Source: an uncultured Acidimicrobiia bacterium
GTDB lineage: Bacteria > Actinomycetota > Acidimicrobiia > Spongiisociales > Spongiisociaceae
DNA: 35,115 nt
Assembly: GCA_958295745.1 (NCBI GenBank)
Contig: CATQHD010000007.1
Location: 1-35,115 of the forward strand
Direction: 5' to 3'
Shown: piece after piece, positions 21,001 through 23,933 of the stretch
How the letters are laid out: the number at the start of each line of letters is the position of its first letter
Numbering within the stretch: the stretch's first letter is position 1
Notes under the pieces: model-generated
What the model was told of the DNA's origin: nothing
The model's database searches: none
Seen by the model: only the letters and a program-made list of their open reading frames with translations
Translations under genes and position numbers: made by a program

Positions 21001-23498
21001 ACGACAAACGACGACACGGTGTTGAATACCAGGACGCGATCGTTGCCGGTGTCGGCCACGTACAGGTGTCCGGAGGAGATGTCCACATCCACGCCCCGGG
21101 GGGCGCTGAATCCGGTGATGTTGGTGATGCTGTGCAGCGTGGAGTTGAATACGGCGATGCGGTCGTTGCCGGTGTCGGCCACGTATATGCGGCCGGTGGT
21201 TTCGTCGACGGCCACGCCGTGCGGGGCGTTAAGCTGGGGGATGTAGCCGGCAAGGGTCCTGTCGGTCCTGTAAACTGCGACGCTGTTGTTGCCGGTTTGG
21301 GCCACGTATACCATACCCAGGACGGGGTCGACGGCCACGTCACGCGGGGCGCCGTGCACAGTAATGCCGCCGGCGAAGTTCAATCCACTACCCTGGTGAT
21401 AGATCCATACACGGCTCCTGGTGGGGTCTGCCGTGTACAGATGTCCGCCTTGTCCGGTTTGGGGTGAAGGAACAAAGTCCATCCCGGTGTAGGCGGTTGT
21501 AGGATTACTAGCTTGCCAGTGCCAACCGAGGTTGGTGACGAATCTTGCCAGCGAGGGTGAAGATATATAGTATGCGCTTTTGGATCGGGAGGAGTCGATC
21601 GCCACGCCGACCGGATATCCGGGAAGGATGTCGTTGAGTTTATTCCCGGCAAAATCGAATATCGAGACGCTGCGGCCGTTGGGCGCGTATATGCGGTCTT
21701 CGGAGGGATCCGCCTCCACATCGGTCGGGTGGTCTATGGCGATGCTCCTGTGGAGTTCGAACGCGGTGGTCAGGTTCCGGACCGTGCCGGAGGTGACGGC
21801 GATGTCCGACATGTCGAGGGTGGTGTGGTTTATGTGCTTGCTGAAGGTCAGGTTGAACGGTACGGTCTGCAGGTTGGTGGGACCTGGCGGTACCGAGGTG
21901 ACCGTCGGGGCCAGGACCGTGCCGTTGTAGGCTATCGAGAACCGGGACGCCGCGTTACCGGGGTTGCCGGCCAGATCCCGCGCCGCTCCGGCGGCGATGT
22001 CGACATGCAGGGTCCCGTTCGATACCGGGGACGCCTCGAACGTATAGTTGGCGGGGCCGCCTACGGGACTGGTTGCGCCGCCGTGGGTGGCCGTACCCGA
22101 TACCGTGATGTTGGTCGTACCCGATACCGTGATGTCCTCCGCAGTAAACCCGGTGACGGGCTCGCCCCAGTCCACAAGGAAACGGATCGTCGGGGCGCTG
22201 GTCGGGTCGGGCCGCGTGGTGGTGATGACGGGGACCGGGGCGGTCCTGTCTATGTCGATGCGTGCCGGATATGAGGCATCGTTTGCGTTTCCGGCCAGGT
22301 CCTGCACGCGGCCGTCCGGCAGGCTTACCGCAAGCGTCCGCCCGTTGGCCGGATCCGCCACGTCAAAGGCGTATGCCGCGGCCGCCGGATCAAAGATCGA
22401 TACATGGTTGTTGTCACGGCTGACCGCGTACACGGTGCCCGCGGTACCGTCGACGGCCACGCCGGTCGGAAGTTTGATCGAGTCCGTGATGTTGGCGATG
22501 CTGTGGTGTGTGGAGTTGAACACGGCGATGCGGTGGTTGTAGGGATCGGCCACGTATATGTCGCCGGCGGCACCGTCGACGGCCACGGCAAACGGATAGG
22601 CAAACGAGTCCGTGATGTTGGCGATCCAGTTCCGCGTGCCGTCGAAGACGGCGATGCGGTTGTTGCCCGAGTCGGCCACGTATATGCGGTTACCGGAGGG
22701 GTCCACCGTCACGCTGGACGGGTTGCTGAACCCGTCGGTGATGTCGGCGGTGTGGCGTCCCGTACCGTCGAATATCGCGATTCGGTTGTTGCCGGTGTCG
22801 GCCACGTATACGGTTCCGGAGGAGGAGTTGATTGCGACGCCCGTGGGATGGTTGAACGGGGTGTTGGGGTCGGTGATGTCGGCGGTGTGGCGTCCCGTAT
22901 AATCGAATACCGCGACGCGGTGGTTGCCGGTGTCGGCCACGTATACGGTTCCGGTGACGGTGTTTACCGCCACGCCCTGCGGAAGGTTGAGGGGGTCGGC
23001 CGTATCGGCGAGGTCGGTGATGTGCCTCCCCGTACCGTCGAATACGGCGACGCGGTGGTTGCCGGTGTCGGCCACGTAGATGCGGCCCGCCGTACCGTCG
23101 ACGGTCACGCCGTGCGGACGTTCCAGTAGGGCGGCGTCCGCCGAGCCCGGGCCGCCAAAGTCTCCGTTGTGGTACGGCGCCGCGCGCAGGTTCTGCACGG
23201 TGCCCGAGCTGACGGCGATGTCCGATGCGTCAAGGGTCGGGGGGCTTATGGCCCTGTTGAAGGTGATGTTGAATGGTACGGCCTGCAGTCCGGTGGGTGA
23301 TGTCGTATTGGTCCGGATCTCCGCCGTCAGCGGATGGCCGTCCGCATATGCGGGGGCCGGGGCGGGGAGAAGGGCGGCGCAACAGCAACCCGCAAAAAGC
23401 AGGACCGCAAGCGGGATCAGAAGGGCCGCAAGCGGCGGCGGCCGGCGGCGGCGGCCGGCGGCGGCGGCCGGCGATTTTGGAATCTTTGTCGGCGGCAG
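1..23498 (-). CDS. Giant secreted NHL-propeller / Ig-like repeat protein (3' end outside window)
   Basis: One frame (codons starting at positions that are 2 modulo 3) stays open from about 23,500 to the left edge, about 7,832 codons, with the C-terminus missing. I checked the frame at positions 5, 3590, 6923, 8420, 10328, 11972, 14813, 16931, 19121 and 22934. The N-terminus is a signal peptide. The rest repeats a fixed plan 14 times: an entry Ig-like module (T-x-LDxSDIxxTSGTVxNL), six NHL repeats (PxGVAVDxxTGxVYVADTGN), an exit Ig-like module (DGRTLAVxLPAGxVRD), then zero to five Ig-like modules of the EPVTGF/DGTVxVDIAAGAA type. NGT, NST and NAT sequons are frequent, which fits an N-glycosylated archaeal surface protein. 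NHL repeats are known to form six-bladed propellers that bind proteins or ligands. A role in adhesion, matrix or host contact is inference. The start is uncertain; CTG at 23498 is used because it follows an SD-like AAGGAGG and precedes the signal peptide. Both strands look open across the region because of high GC, but only this frame encodes recognisable domains. Confidence 0.93.
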   Translation of the reverse strand, partial: MPPTKIPKSPAAAAGRRRRPPPLAALLIPLAVLLFAGCCCAALLPAPAPAYADGHPLTAEIRTNTTSPTGLQAVPFNITFNRAISPPTLDASDIAVSSGTVQNLRAAPYHNGDFGGPGSADAALLERPHGVTVDGTAGRIYVADTGNHRVAVFDGTGRHITDLADTADPLNLPQGVAVNTVTGTVYVADTGNHRVAVFDYTGRHTADITDPNTPFNHPTGVAINSSSGTVYVADTGNNRIAIFDGTGRHTADITDGFSNPSSVTVDPSGNRIYVADSGNNRIAVFDGTRNWIANITDSFAYPFAVAVDGAAGDIYVADPYNHRIAVFNSTHHSIANITDSIKLPTGVAVDGTAGTVYAVSRDNNHVSIFDPAAAAYAFDVADPANGRTLAVSLPDGRVQDLAGNANDASYPARIDIDRTAPVPVITTTRPDPTSAPTIRFLVDWGEPVTGFTAEDITVSGTTNITVSGTATHGGATSPVGGPANYTFEASPVSNGTLHVDIAAGAARDLAGNPGNAASRFSIAYNGTVLAPTVTSVPPGPTNLQTVPFNLTFSKHINHTTLDMSDIAVTSGTVRNLTTAFELHRSIAIDHPTDVEADPSEDRIYAPNGRSVSIFDFAGNKLNDILPGYPVGVAIDSSRSKSAYYISSPSLARFVTNLGWHWQASNPTTAYTGMDFVPSPQTGQGGHLYTADPTRSRVWIYHQGSGLNFAGGITVHGAPRDVAVDPVLGMVYVAQTGNNSVAVYRTDRTLAGYIPQLNAPHGVAVDETTGRIYVADTGNDRIAVFNSTLHSITNITGFSAPRGVDVDISSGHLYVADTGNDRVLVFNTVSSFVVEDPADGRTLAVTVPADGVNDTAGNANEDSNRIDVVIDRRAPVPAITSVQAGPTYPATVNLRVDWDEPVTGFGAADITVSGTASHGGVTGFAGNGSAYTFDVSPVSDGTVLVDIAAGMAHDPAGNPSAAAPRFSMAYDGSPVPTITSLQADPTNSDTINLRVDWDDPVTGFEKDDIVISGNASHGGITHLDGAAAAYTFDISPVSEGIIWADIAAGAARDGAGNFNTKADRFSIVYDTMHLATVITAVQSSPTNSATINLRVNFGGNVTGFEKDDIVISGNASHGGVTGFAGNGSAYTFDVSPTSNGTILVDIAAGVVQDTAGNRNEMADRFSILYDGTPPTPAITSVQPARTNATTINFKVSWGEPVLGFEKDDIVISGNASHGGIANLASIDGGANHTFDVSPVSNGIIRVDIAAGAARDGAGNTGNAAPQFSITYDGTPPTPTITSVQPARTNATTINFKVSWGEPVLEFERDDITVSGTASHGGVTNFAGDAAAYTFDVSPVSDGIIRVDIAAGAARDGAGNTGNAAPQFLIVHDGTRPAPTISTVQSGYTRLPALSFNMTFDGTINATSLDTSDINATSGMVQNLRPALLHNGTFGDEGTNDGQFKNPSGVSTDTAGNIYVADTGNNRIQVFDPATRQYAYDITGRFNSPHDVTVDGTTGDIYVADSGNRRVAVFDSGLQFVTNITGPFNSPRGVAVDGATGTVYVADFGNHHVYVFNSTGHHIDTIDGLVHPLDVTVDETTGDIYVADTNAHLIRVYDSERTPLFEITSRVRQGYGVAVDDSTGNIYVSDRQNGRVRVFDSAGGQIAVTSERFAGPYGVALDGFSGTLYVIEENNNRVHAFDIGYTFDVADAADGRTLAVYLPEGRVRDQAANTNAESNTVRIDIDRSSVIPRVSSAQPDPTNSATIGFRVDFGRPVTGFGAGNITVSGNATHGGVAEFAGSGAVYTFEISPVSDGTIHVDIAAGAAVDVAGNPSGEAARFSRTYDGTRPVPVITSVQPNPTNATTVNLRVDWGEPVRGFTADNVTVSGTAAHGGIAAFAGGDGSAVYAFEIVPASDGIIRVGIPANVTRDRVGNAGNASVPFSIVYDGTPPVPEVVPARAGPTNLPAVPFNLTFSEAVNATALDISDIDATSGTVRDLVPVWHHNHTFGGLGTADDQFDSPYGVTVHPVTGAIYVADSANSRVKIFDPDGTYTGEITGGLANPFNRPSTVAIDASTGTTYVASWFANIIRVFDSSGNHTGDIGGDTDDPFSNPFGVAVDSTTGTVYVADTFKNRVAVFDADLRRIAYLSGSFNTPSGIAVDAYTGRVYVADGNDRIAVFGPDRTPLDDIDDRLDNPTDVAVDDFGTVYVADRHNGRIAVFDPAGNLIANITGGFTTPYGVDTDGSGRVYVADAGTHSIHVFDAAYAFNVTGADDGRILNVTLPAGGVRDAAGNPNAGSNTARIEIDRTALAPTITSERSGFTNASTISFAVAWRSPVSGFGGDDIVLSGAAAPAAVINFAGAGSAYAFDVAPAADGELHVDIAEGAARDMEGRTSAAAARFSIVYDSTPPVPAVSAVQGSPTNATTVNFGVDWGEPVHGFGAAGIVLGGNATLDGAVRNFAGGDGNRTYAFELTPSGDGILTVGIAAGAAADRAGNPGAASARPFSVVYDGTPPVPEFTADLPPGPTRLHTVPFNLTFGERINATTLDTRDIEVTSGTVQNLRAALYPGGAFGGGGGVLASPEGVAVDGATGRVYVADTGGDHVLVFNRTGHNVTAIPGPFREPVGVAVDGATGTLYVVDTLGRRIAVYDPAGVHTGDLAGTTFGFPADVAVNGTGHVLVADGARVAVYDRDLAYTGDLRSGFTYASGVAFDPATGRTYVSDSISDHVRVLDPAGRAAGTTIGGFDTPTGVAVDSQGNLYVADQNNDRIAVFNGTGHPLPDLPGTFDGPRGVAADPVTGRIYVVDRSGTRGHVLDHTAYAFEVANATAGAVLGVGLPAGGVRDTAGNPSEVSGRTGITVDRFPPAVSSAAVTGPLNVTVWYTEPVNATSAAYGRLVVDGILRTLDAGRPPAGNGTAVHVITFTGEPAPRTAGGTLTMDLTAIADTAGNAAGTRTAVQQELVPGQAPVVTAAAVTGPRQITLSYTVPVNATGTAYGVPVIDGTARAYAADPLGGNGTAVHTLALDGGSAVGTTDATGTLPVDSTAVTDVYDITMGTSTSLRIPLSDGQAPAVDSAVITAPNRFTVRYTEPVYAYGASAYGELSVDGLPRSYASPDPLAGNGTAVHLVEFTGAPAPRAAGGTVLLNLTLLEDAAGNAVGAEPAFPQALSGGGQMGVLLATETPLHTALDTIPFTMGFGRSINATTLDASDINATSGTVRNLERVFSANGSLGAAQLADYPYGVAVNGTGHVYVADRSNHRIAVFGPDGAYTGQITGLRYPRDVSIHGVTGDVYVADTGSGLVRIFNGTGHPLGELAGRFNGPEGLAVDGAAGRVYVADTANLRVRVFDTATRQEIADLPGTFVFPIGVAADPLSGTVYVVDAQANMIRVFNSTLDHIHDIAGMFALQSGVAVDPSSGTLYAAETDNGVIAVFNGTWDRVAQIDPPGRPIRITVDPSAGTVYVVNDVDRPVRVYDPGYAFEVAGVEADEVLAVNIPQGAVLDPAGNENAASGTVRINIDRTPPVPVVGSAHPDPTNATAIGFTVHFDMGVRGFGADDIILGGTAALDGGVKNFARVGADNGNGNGNGAAANYTFEVSPVADGTVLVGVPAGAARDLAGNPSAASARFSVVYDGTPPHPVAAHTVDEEAPAAVNNRYFVTPLTREVRSHGGVWYTNLESVPMGIVYRGGAVNASTVEISDVNATLGTVSDPRWPLRYNSTFGSGPGAPGAAGGQLNHPYDVALDGTAGYAYVADTENDRIAVLEVATGRHVANITDGLDTPYGVAVDPATGTVYVADTENDRVRVFNYTGMRVSWSSATGVGGGSPPTPPPADPGSAWPRIADIGADRLDTPYGVAVDGATGTVYVADTGNDRVAVFDGAGRYTSEIADGFDFPAGVEVDGAAGRIYVADTGNDRVAVFNRTGDFITNVTDGRIDTATGVAIDPATGTVYVADFVNERIAVFNGTGHNTANIVRAFNTQAYGEVVPRFDHSFSTPAGVGVDPVTGALYVADTFDHEVHRFDVSYAFDVGGLDHGDRFTVGMPAGAVRDAAGNPNEGSDMAAVVIDRMPPVPVINSTQPDPTNSTVLDFTVAWGENVTGFGPEDVRVSGARLSASDIANFTGAGANYTFEVRPAADGTVRIEIPAGSAHDLAGNAGAGAVPFEIVYDTGPPVPVITAVQQSPTNSTVINLRVEWGENVTGFGAGDVRVSGATVYGGGAVNLGGLDGYANYTFEVLPADDGKIRIEIPAGSAHDLADNPGAAGVPLEIVYDSMGPVPEVTAVQSSPTYADTVNIRVDWREPVEGFDTDDIIVSGTAPHGGVTNFAGAGASYTFDISPTGDGSLLVDIRPGAVPDPAGNPSVPGDRLVMVYTGSSPIPRIAATVGDPTRLQTVPFTVTFSEHVDASTFDTSDITVSSGTVRNLEPAVLHTDLGNGTAGAGTGRLDRPSGVAVDTASGTVYVADTGNDRVTVFNTARHHTANITAGFDNPAGVAVDGAGRLYVADTGRDRVAVLDGTTGRPAGIGEITGWLDRPAGVAVHIRSDTVYVADPFNDRIAVFDGATGRNTANITEGLSGPSGVAVHDPSGTVYVADTFNDRVAVYDSALEPLQDLPGTFKRPVGVAVDDRSGAVYVADTAAVAGAAGTGRIAVYDTTGRHTHNITTGGFANPAGVAVDSLSGTVYVAERGGHRVLVLDPAYGFDVADPVNGRVLQVELPTGRVFDPDGNANTGADTSITVDRTGPIPTIQAVPSRSDVPKMVFRVDWNEPVTGFNTSSIILSGPPTVGGGGPAAFSGAGDTYTFEILPSADGTVLVEIPAGAARDAAGNPGVEAAPFSAIYGTVPLTAALSSPDAPGPVNLHTVRFGMGFNKGVNASTMNASDIGVTSGTVHDLKPVLRYRETFGGPGNGTDRFDSPRGLAVNASSGITYVADFGNKRVAVLDFDRSHIADLLANFTTPEYVALDPSTGRIYVTDFGDPRVTVFDSRTGDRLDDLPGPFNGPTGVAVDPEAGRIYVAEVRTGTVLVFNSDGTRAGSLPRTLSFPLGVAVDPATGTVYVSESTDQVAMFDRQGRYTGAISGAFDLPIGVAADPLSGTVHVAGSQDDRVSVFNGTGDLVHTTGHLPAPYGVATDPPLGTVYVTDRIGHTVTVFDISYEFAVSGAADGEALAVSLPAGTVLDGDGANNTDSNTVYVDIDRTGPAPPSITPEDAALLLDPTSSPVIGFRVDWAENVTGFAPDGIRLSNDTGHGGVANLTAVPGTGTAAHTFEVRPHRDGPVRVLIGPGAATDIAGNNNNNASSPLFVMYDATPPVPVIAPGLPGPTNLQTVPFRMIFGEAVNGSTLDTSDIAVSSGTVQNLRLIPRYSGTFDGGGPGQFDQPYGMAVNGTGHVFVADEGNNRVRVFDPALRHLTDIEDGFDLPTDVAVHGATGTVYVADSGGDRIAVFNHTLHHTADIDDSLEFPTSVAVNGSGHVFVADTGAGLIRVFDTAGRNVTGIGGLGSPYGVAVSPSGGIYVTDTYDNSLRVFGPAGDPAAALPRTFDNPVGVAVDGSSGNVYVADTENDRIAVYDPALNHIANITGSFDTVQGIAVDPSTGALYAADWGADNIRVFEAAYTFEVDGPVAGQNLTAHVPAGAVLDRAGNPSAGSAPAGIFIDRDGPLPVLSTVQPDPTNATTVVVLAEFDEPVDASTLGAADLNVTAGTVLQDPDYRLVRDGALFTVSAPSGVAVDGTTGRVYVTEWADKRVAVFDGGTGGTGLRIDNITGVSVPRDVAVNGTGGTAYVVTGNNFRVAAFDSAGAQLGTTPALGDPRGVAVDGPTGNVYVTESQHNRIAVFDHTLENRLLTITGGGISAPRGVAADSARDRIYVASSGNDRVQVFNGTGGYVGDLPGPFDLPLDVAVSGATGHVYVADENTHSIIVFNGTGDRVHTLEGLPDGPRGVAVSDATGTVYVTDWDHGRILVFDMAYAFGVDGLEHGETLAANMPEGRVQDTDGNPNTDSNTVRITVDRIAPVPVINLTSSYSTSTSTTGESPVVFTVGWGETVSGFTEGDISVSDETAHGGVVFFADTDGDGGANYTFAVSPVDNGTISVDIAAGAAHDLAGNPGVAAAQFSVRYEYTPRELVPLTATITTAQPDPTRLQTVPFNMTFNKPVNASTLSVRDINVTSGTVEDLRFTLRHERDIDVDVPYGVAIDGSTGSLYVTEWSLDHVKIFNPAGRHTGTLTGGGLDAPEGVAVDPGTGTAYVVNGGRNHILAFNSTGGLNGTSRDLVGAHGVGFDGAAGRLYAAEPDAGRVTVFDRALVEVSTLTGGSLGDPYDVGVHGPSGTVYVADRGGGTVRVLDGGSGSSLGILPATFEYPQGVAVDNATGNVYVADTHGGDIHVFNSTRDHLHTTAPGMLKSPYDVAVDPASGTVYVADFDAGLIRVFGPVYTFNVTDPEEGVLAVNLPAGRVNGTDGSPNAASNTARITVDRSGPAPLISTAQPSPTNATSLDFTVDWGTPVRGFTVRDITVSGTAAPSGPAGFAGTGQTYTFSAEPATNGTVLVGIAAGAAIDPAGNPTAAARFSMVYDGARPVPVLGTPAPPDRPVNWDTVPFTVTFSEPVNVTLGTSSTSTGLTARHVNVSSGTVGDPLSEIRQVATMGDPESPRVRENFKLPLGVAVDPGTGRLYVADGSFDQVQVYDSDLRYLHAIAGGFATPNGIAVDPGAGLLYVADSAGGHIAVFDTGTRRHITDIGEGQLIAPRGVAVDDTHGYLYVSDIDTDMVHVFNRTTGHSTANITGPFSNPSGVAVSPVSDTLYVADTLHDRVAVFDASTGRHTADLTCENCGPSGVSVSSTGDLYVADLYDGRVRILDRTGHNKTTLTGLNLPYAVAVDPRTGTAYVAETGNHAVRIYDTVHAFNVTGPADGETLAVNLLAGAVRDTAGNPSTASGAVHVVIDRTPPSVNVTSPLPSTTGVSPVVFRVNFTEPVTGFDETGILLSGTALLPRGGGAGGWVTDLAAVPGTTTTVGATATASANYTFSVTPTADGTISVGIAQGAARDAARNNNTATAQADPFTITYDGTQPVPAVSSVQESPTNASAVTFLVDWSMPVAGFTVQDITLSNGTAHGGVTGFAGAGDAYNFTVYPTADGTISVYIPGGVAHNMIGAPSAPAAPFSVSYNGVPMIPEIAAAVTGPTALQTVPFHLNFSKPVNATTLQISDIAVSPSGAAVNMRPVLHPDGDIGGPGPGAGDGMFDGPRGVAVDTDTGRIYVADSSNGRVAVYDGTRHHTDTLDGLSSPQDVAVNGTGHLFVAERDGGGRISVFNGTLDHVAEIRNGFDRPGGVAVDAGTGRIFVADTGNDLIQVFDRARSHITNITSTASPLAGPAGIAVDSAVTGNVYVADTGNGRIRAFDPAFVPLYDITGLAAPAGVATDGMGAVYVADTGTGRILIYNGTGNLTSAYVRDPPGAPSGITVDGSTGTAYATESGDVHRVRAFNVSYAFDVAGAADGDLLEVHMPAGTVRSWTGSTNVASGTAEIRVDRSAPEPVITSRQASPTKAAAINFTVEWRDPATGRPEPVTGFGAGDIALSGTAQLLDDGGNGGSVAAFRGGDGDDTHAFDVVPLADGTVLVDIAAGAAVDAAGHPSTEAVQFMIVYNGTHLAPVITSVQASPTNATTINFNVTLDEPVRGFSPADIVLSGNATLDGGVKNFEGADGRKDFTFEVTPDTDGIIHVDIAEDSMQNDLGDGNTAAVRYSVVYDGTAPEPVITSVYGTRTGSPVISFEVGFGEPVPGFGAGGITLSGTALPGPVTGFAQAGINYTFDVRPAAANGTVLVDIPAGAARDRAGNPSTAAPRYSVVYDSTLQSTTVTSEPPGPTNAATINFTVG
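13990..14960 (-). repeat. Three Ig-like modules of a distinct type within the giant protein
   Basis: Between propellers 5 and 6 the Big_12-like modules are replaced by three tandem modules of about 95 residues. They share the plan VTGP..VTVxYTEPVNAT..YG.L.VDG, then GNGTAVH, then GGTLxxDLTxIxDTAGN. This resembles the SwmB-type and related bacterial adhesin repeats rather than the surrounding EPVTGF modules. It is the only place in the window where this type occurs. Confidence 0.6.
19390..20880 (-). repeat. Tandem cluster of five Big_12-like Ig modules with a recent duplication
   Basis: Five Ig-like modules of about 300 bp stand in a row between propellers 2 and 3. The two at the low-coordinate end are nearly identical over long stretches at an offset of about 300 bp: the segment starting at 19401 (GAACTGTGGCGCGGCGTTGC) recurs at 19701, and shared sequence continues for most of a module. 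The five modules share 'GFEKDDIVISGNASHGG'-type loops, which points to local expansion by unequal recombination. Confidence 0.8.
23345..23498 (-). other. Signal peptide region of the giant protein
   Basis: Counted from CTG at 23498, residues 1-23 form a basic N-region with two Lys and a run of four Arg. It is followed by a hydrophobic core reading LAALLIPLAVLLFAG and three consecutive Cys at residues 38-40. A likely signal peptidase I site is AYA before DG near residue 52. The first Cys after LLFAG also resembles a lipobox, so lipid anchoring cannot be excluded. The basic region is encoded by a 12-bp repeat of GCC/GGC triplets. Confidence 0.75.
23428..23471. repeat. GCC/GGC microsatellite in the signal-peptide N-region
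   Basis: About three and a half copies of a 12-bp unit built from GGC triplets encode the Ala/Gly/Arg/Pro-rich start of the giant protein. Loss or gain of whole units would keep the frame, while a single-base slip here could join the signal peptide to the ATG at 23559, which lies in another frame. Confidence 0.7.
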
Positions 23499-23509
23499 GG
23501 ACTACACAC

Positions 23510-23516
23510 CCTCCTT
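23510..23516 (-). promoter_or_regulatory. SD-like sequence before the giant gene
   Basis: On the minus strand AAGGAGG at 23516-23510 lies about 11 nt before CTG at 23498 and directly before an out-of-frame GTG at 23509. It is the best ribosome-binding sequence near the signal peptide and the main reason for preferring the CTG start. The same stretch contains the in-frame TAG (23504-23502). Confidence 0.45.
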
Positions 23517-23624
23517 GGATGTCAAAGGGGCGCCTGCTGGCAGGCCGCCGGGCATGCATGAGAATCCGGCCTCCGTCCCGTCAGACATGCGCAGCTTCAA
23601 CCTCTGCCTTTCCTCCAACCACCA

Positions 23625-23636
23625 CCCCCCCCCCCC
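23625..23636. repeat. C12/G12 homopolymer upstream of the giant gene
   Basis: Twelve C on the plus strand (twelve G on the coding strand of the giant gene) lie about 130 bp before its proposed start, between the TATA-like box and the SD-like site. On the minus strand an ATG at 23724 opens a frame that reaches this tract; a one- or two-base change would join it to the frame of the giant gene, which then meets TAG at 23502-23504. Confidence 0.85.
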
Positions 23637-23751
23637 ATCCGGCCACGCCTCCCCGGTCCGGCAAAGGGCATGATGTAGATGATGGCACACTCCCCGCACA
23701 CATACCACCGCTCATCGCGATCATTGTTATTGTGGCGGTGTACGCCGGAGG

Positions 23752-23761
23752 GTATAAAAAT
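23752..23761 (-). promoter_or_regulatory. TATA-like box, divergent; possible promoter of the giant gene
   Basis: The minus strand reads TTTTTATACC here. It is the only good TATA-like element within about 300 bp upstream of the giant gene. A transcript would start near 23730 and leave a leader of about 230 nt before the CTG start. The same bases read TATAAAAA on the plus strand, so the element could act in both directions. Confidence 0.4.
23753..23760 (+). promoter_or_regulatory. TATA box, plus direction
   Basis: GGGTATAAAAATTACG is a strong archaeal TATA match, with expected transcription start near 23780-23785. That start coincides with the first arm of the inverted repeat at 23778, so the transcript would begin within a potential stem. 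Confidence 0.5.
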
Positions 23762-23777
23762 TACGCCTGTGGTGGCG

Positions 23778-23868
23778 GTACGAGTTCACCTACCACATCA
23801 ATACAGGCACAAAAACACCTTGACTGATTCGAATTCACGCCTGATAGAGGAGGTAGGTGAACTCGTAC
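23778..23868 (+). repeat. 17-bp perfect inverted repeat, possible structured RNA or operator
   Basis: GTACGAGTTCACCTACC (23778-23794) is the exact reverse complement of 23852-23868, with 57 bp between the arms. It lies at the expected start of a transcript from the TATA box at 23753. It could be the stem of a small RNA, a regulator site, or the ends of a decayed element; nothing here decides among these. Confidence 0.6.
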
Positions 23869-23933
23869 TCGGCGGCGGGCCGCAAGCGATCAGGCACCTG
23901 TCCGCATTCGGCGGGATCAGGTGCGAACCATGA
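23820..23933 (+). CDS. Possible small protein, 37 aa (weak)
   Basis: A TTG at 23820, about 65 nt after the plus-strand TATA box, opens a short frame ending in TGA at 23931. It contains an amphipathic stretch (RLIEEVGELVLGG) that looks more protein-like than its surroundings. The second arm of the inverted repeat lies inside the frame. No family is recognised and chance is a serious alternative. Confidence 0.2.
   Translation: MTDSNSRLIEEVGELVLGGGPQAIRHLSAFGGIRCEP

Larger units (their letters stand above)
1190..23150 (-). repeat. Fourteen six-blade NHL beta-propeller blocks (about 84 NHL repeats)
   Basis: Each blade is about 125-130 bp (about 42 residues) and carries a GVAVD...VYVADTGNDRVAVF core. 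Counting that core gives exactly six blades in every block. Approximate blocks in protein order are 22390-23150, 21020-21770, 18450-19190, 16790-17530, 15110-15830, 13140-13850, 11520-12400, 9500-10260, 8140-8870, 6770-7470, 5710-6440, 4320-5050, 2930-3640 and 1190-1900. Six is the blade number of known NHL propellers, so each block should fold as one closed ring. The last blade of a block often ends in a degenerate form such as TAYATESG or TVYAVSRD just before the exit Ig-like module. Confidence 0.88.
1..23340 (-). repeat. Ig-like spacer modules between the propellers
   Basis: Three sorts of roughly 50-100 residue beta-sandwich modules separate the propellers. The entry type precedes each propeller, near 23206, 21788, 19250, 17585, 15893, 13920, 12455, 10325, 8930, 7545, 6495, 5100, 3725 and 1985. 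The exit type follows each propeller and ends in a DRTAPVPVITS-like linker. The third type resembles bacterial Ig-like Big_12 domains (EPVTGFxxxDIxVSG, then YTFDVSPxxDGTIxVDIAAGAARDxAGNPS). I count about 23 of these, in groups of 1, 5, 2, 2, 0, 1, 3, 1, 1, 0, 1, 1, 2 and at least 3 after successive propellers. The Pfam name is from memory of the family pattern; the module boundaries are by eye. Confidence 0.75.

Noticed and set aside
23502-23504. TAG read as pyrrolysine at the start of the giant gene
   Set aside because: There is no sign of pyrrolysine machinery and it is not expected in this lineage. An unusual start codon or a local frameshift is simpler.
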